A stretch of 64,000 nucleotides of DNA, from the NCBI GenBank assembly GCA_913009655.1, contig CAJVWI010000002.1, positions 62,001 through 126,000 of the forward strand, written 5' to 3'. This stretch comes from an uncultured Cryomorphaceae bacterium (GTDB lineage Bacteria; Bacteroidota; Bacteroidia; Flavobacteriales; Schleiferiaceae). The notes under the pieces were generated by a model that was not told where the DNA came from, did no database searches, and worked only from the letters and a program-made list of their open reading frames with translations. Positions 54,608 through 61,276 of the stretch are shown in pieces. Within the stretch, counting starts at the first letter, position 1. Every line of letters starts with the position of its first letter. Position numbers and translations under genes: made by a program.

Positions 54608-55888
54608 GTGAAAAAAATCTTTCTTCTCTTTTCCAATACTATACTAGTATTAACATTCTTATCAGCCTTTGCCTGGCTCATTAAGGAAGCCAATAGCAAT
54701 AGTGAAGTCCTTGGAAAAGGTATTGATAAAGCGTTAATAAAATGGAGTTCATTTCCAGATAAATTTTCCAAAGCAGTTGATCAAATTCAGCATTTGCCTG
54801 AAACCTTCATCTCTACCCCTGAGAATTTCACTCCCATAAATAAATTAGAGGATGATGTCCTAGTACTCTTTACATATTCAAGCTCAAATAGCAATAGAAA
54901 TATTGAGTTAAAGAATCTAAGAACAGATTCACTGTTAAAATCATGGCAGATCAAAGGCCTAGATAACTCACATCGCCGGGTAATGCATCCTTTATTAATG
55001 GAGGACGACCATGTAATCTATGCATCTATAGGTGTTCCTGGAGTCTTTTGTATCGATGAATCCAGTAAGATGAAATGGAAGCAAGATCAGGTAATTTCTC
55101 ATCATTCATTAAACAGGGACCATAACAATCATATATGGCTCTGCACCTACCCGACTCTCAAAGCCAAAGAACCTAAATATGATGCCCAGTTAATAATCAA
55201 TGATAAGGAATTGCCTTTTATTGATAATTCTATAACATGTCTAGACTATGAAAATGGTATGATTCTATTCCACAGATCACTGAGTCAAATACTAATTGAC
55301 AACGATCTAGAGTCAATTCTTTTAAAATCTTCGCAGGCCTCAGACCCCCTGCACATAAATGATGTCCAACCAGTCTTAACGTCAGGACAGTATCTGGAAA
55401 AAGGCGATTTATTTATTAGTTGCAAAAATATCTCTACAGTTCTTCTCTATCGCCCCACTACTAACACCATCATTGATGTAATCGAAGGTCCTTTTCAATC
55501 CCAACATGATGTAGATATTATTAATGATAGCACCATTAGTATTTTCAATAATAACACTCATACCATTTGGCAAAACCCCGATTCGGATTGGACTAAAACT
55601 GAATCTAAAGTTGAAATAGGACCCCTTTATTCTCAAATTCTATTCTACCATTTCAATGATGATTCTTTTAGTTTAAAGGACGAAAAGTCAATGACAGCGA
55701 ACAAGATCTACACCTTTACCGAAGGGCTTTCAGAAAAACTATTTGATGGAGCATATTTCGTCGAAGAGCAAAACAGTGGCGTGTTATGGGTACTAAAGGA
55801 TGATGAAGTTCTTTACAAGAATGTTTTAAAGTCGCATCACGACGGGTACCACCACCTGCCTAACTGGGCCAGAATAATAAACGATTAA
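54608..55888 (+). CDS. arylsulfotransferase (ASST)-like protein, membrane-anchored or exported
   Basis: Protein of about 426 aa resembling PAPS-independent arylsulfotransferases, which move sulfate between phenolic compounds through a sulfo-histidine. A signal/anchor spans about residues 4-26. The propeller part has the family's His landmarks: HSLNRDHNNHIWL, LHINDVQPVL and SQHDVDIINDSTISIFNNN. LFISCKNIS has Lys where I expect the usual Arg, so activity is uncertain. The start is GTG 54608; a TTG lies one codon upstream. The stop is 1 base from the YIGPG microprotein gene, so the two are cotranscribed. I know this type from surface-polysaccharide neighbourhoods. Confidence 0.75.
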   Translation: MKKIFLLFSNTILVLTFLSAFAWLIKEANSNSEVLGKGIDKALIKWSSFPDKFSKAVDQIQHLPETFISTPENFTPINKLEDDVLVLFTYSSSNSNRNIELKNLRTDSLLKSWQIKGLDNSHRRVMHPLLMEDDHVIYASIGVPGVFCIDESSKMKWKQDQVISHHSLNRDHNNHIWLCTYPTLKAKEPKYDAQLIINDKELPFIDNSITCLDYENGMILFHRSLSQILIDNDLESILLKSSQASDPLHINDVQPVLTSGQYLEKGDLFISCKNISTVLLYRPTTNTIIDVIEGPFQSQHDVDIINDSTISIFNNNTHTIWQNPDSDWTKTESKVEIGPLYSQILFYHFNDDSFSLKDEKSMTANKIYTFTEGLSEKLFDGAYFVEEQNSGVLWVLKDDEVLYKNVLKSHHDGYHHLPNWARIIND

Positions 55889-55889
55889 T

Positions 55890-56027
55890 ATGACAACGCA
55901 ACTACTATACATTGGTCCAGGATTAGGCGTAGGAAGTCTTATTCTAATACTTTTAATCGGCGCTATTGTTCTTTTTTCTTTAGGATATATAATCTACCTA
56001 AAGGCGAAACGGTTTTTTAAAAGATAA
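55890..56027 (+). CDS. 45-aa membrane microprotein with YIGPG motif
   Basis: Short frame: one extracytoplasmic N-terminus MTTQLLYIGPGLGVG, one hydrophobic span (about 16-38) and a basic tail YLKAKRFFKR. It fits exactly between the ASST-like stop (1 base away) and the sulfotransferase start (3 bases away), which argues that it is a real gene. Small YIGPGxG plus one span plus K/R-rich tail proteins occur, to my recollection, beside ASST-like or phosphodiesterase genes in surface-polymer clusters; their function is undescribed. Confidence 0.75.
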   Translation: MTTQLLYIGPGLGVGSLILILLIGAIVLFSLGYIIYLKAKRFFKR

Positions 56028-56030
56028 TTG

Positions 56031-57383
56031 ATGCTGAGTGCATTTTTTTTAGGATTTATAGGTTTTTTTTCCTTTTATTTTCTCCGGTATAACAGATATC
56101 ATTTTTATAACCTCGCAAAGAGTAGTGTTGGGCTCTTGGATGATATTTTAAGAGTTGAGAGTGAGGACCAAAAATTATCTAGAATTGAAAAAGGGACGAA
56201 ACTATTGATTATTGACTTTTTTAAGTTCTTAGCGATAATTATTCTAACAATAAGTATTGTTTTATTGTTTGTATATGCTCATAGCTATTTTTTTGATGGA
56301 TTGATTTGGGACAACCTATCTGGATTAATTGGCTTTTCAATTGGAGCAAGTGTCCCATTTTTTATTCCGACCAACTCCAAAAGCTCGTACAACGAGATAA
56401 GTCAACTATTCCATCATCTTGTTTTAAATAATTCAAATATTGGACTTAAACTTTTATCCCGAGAGGTGAAGAAACACGCTTCAAAAGTGAAAAAAGAAAA
56501 GTTTTTAATTGTGAGCGGCCTGGCACGTTCTGGTACTACCAGTTTGATGAATTCTGTTTATGATAGCGGTTCTTTCACCTCTCTTTCTTATTCAAACATG
56601 CCCTTTCTTCTTAGTCCGCGCACCTGGAGGAAAATCTATAGCCCCAGTAGAAAACAAAAAGCAGAAAGGAGCCATGGCGATGGAATTTCAATAGATATGA
56701 AATCCAATGAAGCATTGGAGGAATACTTCTTTAAATCTATTTCTCAGAACTCGTTTATCAAAAGTGAAAGTTTAACAAAAGGCTCTTTATCTGAGAAAGA
56801 TTATCGGCTCTATATGGATTACCAGAACCTCATTTGTATTGAACCAGAAAAATTTTATCTCTCAAAAAACAACAATATGCTGTTGAGATATGATTCTCTT
56901 CGTCAATTGAATAAAGAGTTTGTCTTTCTTGTACTTTTCCGGGAACCACTTTCCCATGCCTATTCTTTGCTGCAGATGCATAAGAAATTTTCTGATCAGC
57001 AAGAAAAAGACCCATTCGTCAAAGACTATATGAATTGGCTAGGTCATCATGAGTTTGGAACGAATCATAAGCCATTTAAATTCAATGCTGAAATTCCAGA
57101 AGGAAACAAAAATAAATTGAATTATTGGCTTCTATCATGGATAAATTATTATGATTATGCCAGCAGCATTGATGATCACAATACTTATTTCATTTGTTAT
57201 GAGACATATTGCTTAGATCCAAATATGATTCTTGATAAAATTTTGATCAAATTCAAAAGCTCCAGAAAAGATGATTTCAAACCTTTCTTGAATCAAAAAG
57301 ATATCAAAGAAGACCACTCATTAGAAATATTAAATAAGGCTCAATTGATTTACAATAAACTCAAAAACAAAGAGCTGAAATAA
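56031..57383 (+). CDS. membrane-anchored sulfotransferase family protein
   Basis: Protein of 450 aa. Two membrane segments lie near the N-terminus (about 1-18 and 58-85) and a weaker one near 95-115. The sulfotransferase domain starts near residue 160 with FLIVSGLARSGTTSLMNSVY (PAPS loop); the 3'-phosphate-type motif is FLVLFREPLSHAYSLLQMH near 305. It starts 3 bases after the microprotein gene; a TTG just upstream of the ATG is ignored. The acceptor may be a surface glycan or lipid. The anchoring and the ASST partner suggest a membrane-located sulfation system. Confidence 0.82.
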   Translation: MLSAFFLGFIGFFSFYFLRYNRYHFYNLAKSSVGLLDDILRVESEDQKLSRIEKGTKLLIIDFFKFLAIIILTISIVLLFVYAHSYFFDGLIWDNLSGLIGFSIGASVPFFIPTNSKSSYNEISQLFHHLVLNNSNIGLKLLSREVKKHASKVKKEKFLIVSGLARSGTTSLMNSVYDSGSFTSLSYSNMPFLLSPRTWRKIYSPSRKQKAERSHGDGISIDMKSNEALEEYFFKSISQNSFIKSESLTKGSLSEKDYRLYMDYQNLICIEPEKFYLSKNNNMLLRYDSLRQLNKEFVFLVLFREPLSHAYSLLQMHKKFSDQQEKDPFVKDYMNWLGHHEFGTNHKPFKFNAEIPEGNKNKLNYWLLSWINYYDYASSIDDHNTYFICYETYCLDPNMILDKILIKFKSSRKDDFKPFLNQKDIKEDHSLEILNKAQLIYNKLKNKELK

Positions 57384-57442
57384 ATTTATTTCCGAAACTA
57401 ATCCTGTACAGGTTTTTATCACGCATTAAATACATTTGTATC

Positions 57443-57739
57443 ATGTTACAGAATAACTTGGGCTTCAAAAAAAAATCTTTTAGTTTAAAATCTAGGGTCC
57501 CTAATCTTCTACTGAAGATAACAGTTTTCGCAATTGCGACATCTTTGATGAAAGACGACTTCCCTTTTATAGAGGTTATATTTTGGTTTTATGCAGGTAT
57601 TAATATTTTCATGCTCGTAGGGTTCTGGGCATTTAAAAGATTTATAAATAAAAAGATAAGCGAGGTAAACAATCAATTCCAGGGAAATAGCAAGCCTGAA
57701 GATGAAGATCTCGGCGAAGCTGAGGTTATTGAAGATTAA
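57443..57739 (+). CDS. small two-span membrane protein, unknown
   Basis: Unrecognised protein of 98 aa. Two hydrophobic segments lie near residues 22-40 (LLLKITVFAIATSLM) and 46-66 (VIFWFYAGINIFMLVGFWAF), followed by a charged, acidic tail (KPEDEDLGEAEVIED). It starts 59 bases after the sulfotransferase. A TACATTTG (57431-57438) just before the ATG fits the -7 consensus but would leave no leader. Its stop is 11 bases from the convergent sugar porter gene. Confidence 0.6.
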   Translation: MLQNNLGFKKKSFSLKSRVPNLLLKITVFAIATSLMKDDFPFIEVIFWFYAGINIFMLVGFWAFKRFINKKISEVNNQFQGNSKPEDEDLGEAEVIED

Positions 57740-57750
57740 ACTTCTGAATT

Positions 57751-59079
57751 TTATTTTTCCATTATTGACTTTAACTCTTCAAGGCTCTTTCCCTTGGTTT
57801 CAGGCATTATAAAATGTGTGAACAATAGTTGAGCCACCATACAGATTGCAAAAAATACAAATATCTGATATCCTTGAGGAAAGGAGTCTAAAAGTACTGG
57901 CCCTAAAAGAGTAATAAGGGCAGCAAAAACCCAATGAGTTCCGGTTCCCCATGACTGTCCAATCCCCCGCACTGAATTCGGGAATATCTCCGATATGAAT
58001 ACCCATATTACTGCCCCTTGCCCAACTGCATGAGAGGCAATGAATAGCAGAATAAAGCTAAGATTAAAAAAGGCAGAGGCATCAGTGTAGAAACCATATG
58101 CTACAAGACTTAATGATAGTATATATCCAATAGAACCGACATACATCAAGCTTCTTCTTCCAGCTTTATCAATAAAATATAGACCAACAAAGGTGAACAA
58201 CAAATTCACTCCTCCTATCGATACGGAGCTTAAAAGAGAATCAGAGGTAGCAAATCCTGCATTTTCTAATATTGAAGGTGCATAATAGAGAATAAAATTT
58301 ATCCCCGAAAGTTGATTGAACATCGCTAAAAAAAATGCTAACATGATAGGAAACCTATATTTTCTGGTAAAAAATGACTTTTTATATGTTTGATTTATAG
58401 GTATGATTTCGGATTGAATAGCACGTAAAGTTTCATCTACCTCTTTTTCCTCCATCAATCCCTTAAGCACACTTCTAGCGCCCTGGATATTGTTCTTTTT
58501 TATAACCAGCCATCTAGGACTTTCAGGGATTGTTAATACAAATACAGCATAGATAACAGCTGGTATCGCTTCAACACCTAACATATATCTCCAATCCATT
58601 TTCCCGCCGAAATCATTGAGGAAATAATTGGATAAAAAGGCCACTAGAATGCCGAAAACAATATTGAACTGATACAAGGCCACTAGTCGCCCGCGATTTT
58701 TTGCTGATGATATTTCAGATATATAGGCAGGAGCAGCGACAGACGAAGCCCCAACTCCTAGCCCACCGATAAATCGAAAAAAGCTAAATGAATATGGGTC
58801 CCAAGCCAAAGCACTTCCCAAGGCAGAGAACAAATAAAGTCCACCAATTAAAAATAATATTGGTTTTCGGCCATGATTATCGATAAACCTTCCACCAAAT
58901 AAGGATCCGATAACTGTTCCCCAAAGAGCCATTGACATGATGAATGTACCATGAAACCAAGAAGAAGTATTCCAGAGATCTCTTATAGGTTCATTTGCGC
59001 CAGATATTACTACAGTGTCAAATCCAAATAAGAAGCCCGCCAAAGCAACCACCCATGACCATTTTTGTACATTTTTCAT
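57751..59079 (-). CDS. sugar porter family MFS transporter
   Basis: Twelve-span major facilitator of 442 aa. Sugar-porter signatures are present: GFLFGFDTVVISGA in span 1, GGRFIDNHGRKPIL, RFIGGLGVGASSVAAPAYISEI, PESPRWLV, QLSGINFILYYAPSI, DKAGRRSLM and PETKGKSLEEL at the end. It should import a sugar or polyol with protons. It is monocistronic and not linked by sequence to the sulfation genes around it. Confidence 0.93.
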   Translation of the reverse strand: MKNVQKWSWVVALAGFLFGFDTVVISGANEPIRDLWNTSSWFHGTFIMSMALWGTVIGSLFGGRFIDNHGRKPILFLIGGLYLFSALGSALAWDPYSFSFFRFIGGLGVGASSVAAPAYISEISSAKNRGRLVALYQFNIVFGILVAFLSNYFLNDFGGKMDWRYMLGVEAIPAVIYAVFVLTIPESPRWLVIKKNNIQGARSVLKGLMEEKEVDETLRAIQSEIIPINQTYKKSFFTRKYRFPIMLAFFLAMFNQLSGINFILYYAPSILENAGFATSDSLLSSVSIGGVNLLFTFVGLYFIDKAGRRSLMYVGSIGYILSLSLVAYGFYTDASAFFNLSFILLFIASHAVGQGAVIWVFISEIFPNSVRGIGQSWGTGTHWVFAALITLLGPVLLDSFPQGYQIFVFFAICMVAQLLFTHFIMPETKGKSLEELKSIMEK

Positions 59080-59163
59080 TTGTCTATTTTTTTTACTTAG
59101 TTCGGAAAACTACAAATAGTTCCATTACAAATTCATTACTTTCATGGTTAAATAAAAAAACCT

Positions 59164-59520
59164 ATGAAAAGCAGCACAATTGAACGTCTATTACTTGTTT
59201 TAGGAGGTATCCTTTTGATTGGTTACTTAGCTTCCATATTCGTACCGTCCTTTGAGAGTATGCAGGAGAACTTTCGCCTTGCTGCAATTGCAGGTATAGT
59301 ATGTTATGCCGGTTATTCCTTTTTTGTTCAATACACTGATCAAAAAATGATTCTTTCCAGGGATCAAAAATTAGAAAAATTGATGGGTGAATTAAAAAAA
59401 GAAAGAAGACGTGCTGATGATCTTCATCAGAGTCATTTGTCTTTGCAATCAAAATTGTCTGAAGCTGAAAATAAAATTTTAGAATTAAAGAAAGAATTGG
59501 AAAAGCCCAGCGGCCAATAA
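59164..59520 (+). CDS. two-span membrane protein with C-terminal coiled coil, unknown
   Basis: Unrecognised protein of 118 aa. Spans lie near residues 8-27 (LLLVLGGILLIGYLASIFV) and 38-56. The rest (about 60-118) is a strongly charged heptad-like helix (KLEKLMGELKKERRRADDL, then LSEAENKILELKKELEK). It is divergent from the sugar porter by 84 bases, and its stop abuts the convergent sulfotransferase stop with no gap. Confidence 0.65.
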   Translation: MKSSTIERLLLVLGGILLIGYLASIFVPSFESMQENFRLAAIAGIVCYAGYSFFVQYTDQKMILSRDQKLEKLMGELKKERRRADDLHQSHLSLQSKLSEAENKILELKKELEKPSGQ

Positions 59521-60495
59521 CTAACTCAGATAATAGCGGTAAATACGATTGTATAGATAGCGTTTAAGTGATTCCCCTTTAGCGGGCATCAAGGACCCTT
59601 TGACCATCTTTAGCTTTTCATATCCATACTTTTCAAGAACATGAGACAAGTTTTGGGTTACAAGATTTGCCTCAAAAGGATGGATCTCGTCTTTCCAGTT
59701 ATCAAGGAATTTGGCGCTTATGCCTGCGAATTCACCATAAGAGCTATTGCCGGACCAAGGGCTGCCCAACAAAGTTGGCTGCAGCATCTTTTTATCAAAC
59801 TTTATGTTCAAAAAATCAGCTACCGACTTTAAAACAGATGATGGGTCTCTTGCCAAATCTTCATATCGTAAAACCTTATATTTAGGTATACTTTTTTCAT
59901 TTTTATCAAGAAAAAAATATCCTGTCTCCAATGATCCAAATACTTTATTAATCAAAGGATATCCCTGATTTTTTGATTTAAATTTTCTCAGGGCCACAAA
60001 ATTTGAATATGGATTTTTTACAATATGTATAAACTGTGCACCGGGAAAATAACGATAAAGCTCCATAGCCATTTCAGCATGCTCAACAGACTTCTCTACC
60101 ATTCTCTTCCCTTTGGGATCTCCCATTGCCGGAATGATCTTGGGTAACAATTCATTAAATAAAGACAATGCCTGCTCTGGTGTATTTATATCTTCTGACT
60201 GATTCAGGAAATCTTTGGCCTTGTCAATATCCATGATATCTGACAATACCACATCTGCTTGTCTATCACTGGATTTTGAATAATTTTCTAAAGTCCGCAA
60301 AAGGCTCTGAGTATATTCAGCCTTAACTGTTGGTGATTGTTTACGGTAAGAGTACTTTATCCAACGGCCAAGAGATGCCATAAAATGAGTTTCAAAAGGG
60401 ATCACACATAGCTCTGGATGATCATCGAGCAATGAACGCAATAAGCTAGTTCCTGATTTATGGCTTCCAAGAATAAAAATAGGAGCGTTTTTCAT
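59521..60495 (-). CDS. sulfotransferase family protein
   Basis: Cytosolic sulfotransferase fold, 324 aa. PAPS loop at the very N-terminus (PIFILGSHKSGTSLLRSLLDDHPEL), the 3'-phosphate region at FIHIVKNPYSNFVALRKF near residue 160, and RYEDLARDP near 215, as in carbohydrate/tyrosylprotein-type enzymes. There is no membrane segment. It is the third PAPS-type sulfotransferase gene of the window and only distantly similar to the other two. The acceptor is unknown. Confidence 0.87.
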   Translation of the reverse strand: MKNAPIFILGSHKSGTSLLRSLLDDHPELCVIPFETHFMASLGRWIKYSYRKQSPTVKAEYTQSLLRTLENYSKSSDRQADVVLSDIMDIDKAKDFLNQSEDINTPEQALSLFNELLPKIIPAMGDPKGKRMVEKSVEHAEMAMELYRYFPGAQFIHIVKNPYSNFVALRKFKSKNQGYPLINKVFGSLETGYFFLDKNEKSIPKYKVLRYEDLARDPSSVLKSVADFLNIKFDKKMLQPTLLGSPWSGNSSYGEFAGISAKFLDNWKDEIHPFEANLVTQNLSHVLEKYGYEKLKMVKGSLMPAKGESLKRYLYNRIYRYYLS

Positions 60496-60538
60496 GTGAA
60501 GAGATTACAACGTTAAAAGTAGTTAGTACCTTAGAAAT

Positions 60539-61057
60539 ATGAACATTTTTAGAATCTCTCTTTTAGTTTTTATTTTTTCTATATCATCCTCTTGTCAATT
60601 TGACAAAGAAACTGATCTGAGTATTACCATAGATGGTGAACTAGAAAAAGCACTTATCAATGAAATAGTGGACTCTTGGCATCGAGCAGCAAGCACGGCG
60701 GACTCGATTACCTATTTTAATATCATGGCATCGGAGCAAAGTGTTTTTCAGGGAACCGATGACAGTGAACGCTGGACTAAAGGTGAATTCAGAAAATGGA
60801 GTCGTAAATATTTCCAAAGTGGATCTGCTTGGACATTTGTCCCTAAAAATAGGAGGAACATTAATATTCGAGAAGGTGTGGCTTGGTTCGATGAGCAGCT
60901 TGATTCAGAACATATGGGCCGATGCCGTGGCAACGGTGTTTTGGTAAAGATTCAAGGGGACTGGAAAATTGATCATTACACACTATCCCTTCCAATACCA
61001 AATCAAGTTGCTGATCAGATCATAGAACTAATAGGTGACTTAGAGGACGAAAGCTAA
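60539..61057 (+). CDS. NTF2/SnoaL-like lipoprotein
   Basis: Predicted lipoprotein of 172 aa: the signal peptide MNIFRISLLVFIFSISSSC ends in an SSSC lipobox. The mature part matches the NTF2-like fold of the DUF4440/SnoaL-like kind: IVDSWHRAASTADSITYFNIMA, FQGTDDSERWTKGEF, IREGVAWFDEQL and DWKIDHYTLSLPIP. Such domains bind small molecules or are non-catalytic. It is divergent from the sulfotransferase by 43 bases. Confidence 0.8.
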   Translation: MNIFRISLLVFIFSISSSCQFDKETDLSITIDGELEKALINEIVDSWHRAASTADSITYFNIMASEQSVFQGTDDSERWTKGEFRKWSRKYFQSGSAWTFVPKNRRNINIREGVAWFDEQLDSEHMGRCRGNGVLVKIQGDWKIDHYTLSLPIPNQVADQIIELIGDLEDES

Positions 61058-61276
61058 CAATGGACTGAAATCAAGTCAGGCAATATGATTTGTAAAAAAA
61101 TGGAAGATTTTATATATTTGTTTTGCATAAATACCTAAAATTAATTTGTCAATAGAGCCAAAATGAAACTAGAATTTATTAGAGATTTTCTATTTTTATA
61201 CTCAAATAGATGAATATTAAACCTCAAATTATAATCTGCTTAACCGTTTTTACCTTTTCAACCTAAACCCCTCAAA

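Noticed and set aside
57431-57438. TACATTTG as promoter of the 98-aa membrane protein
   Set aside because: It ends 4 bases before the ATG and has no -33 element, so chance in AT-rich DNA is as likely.
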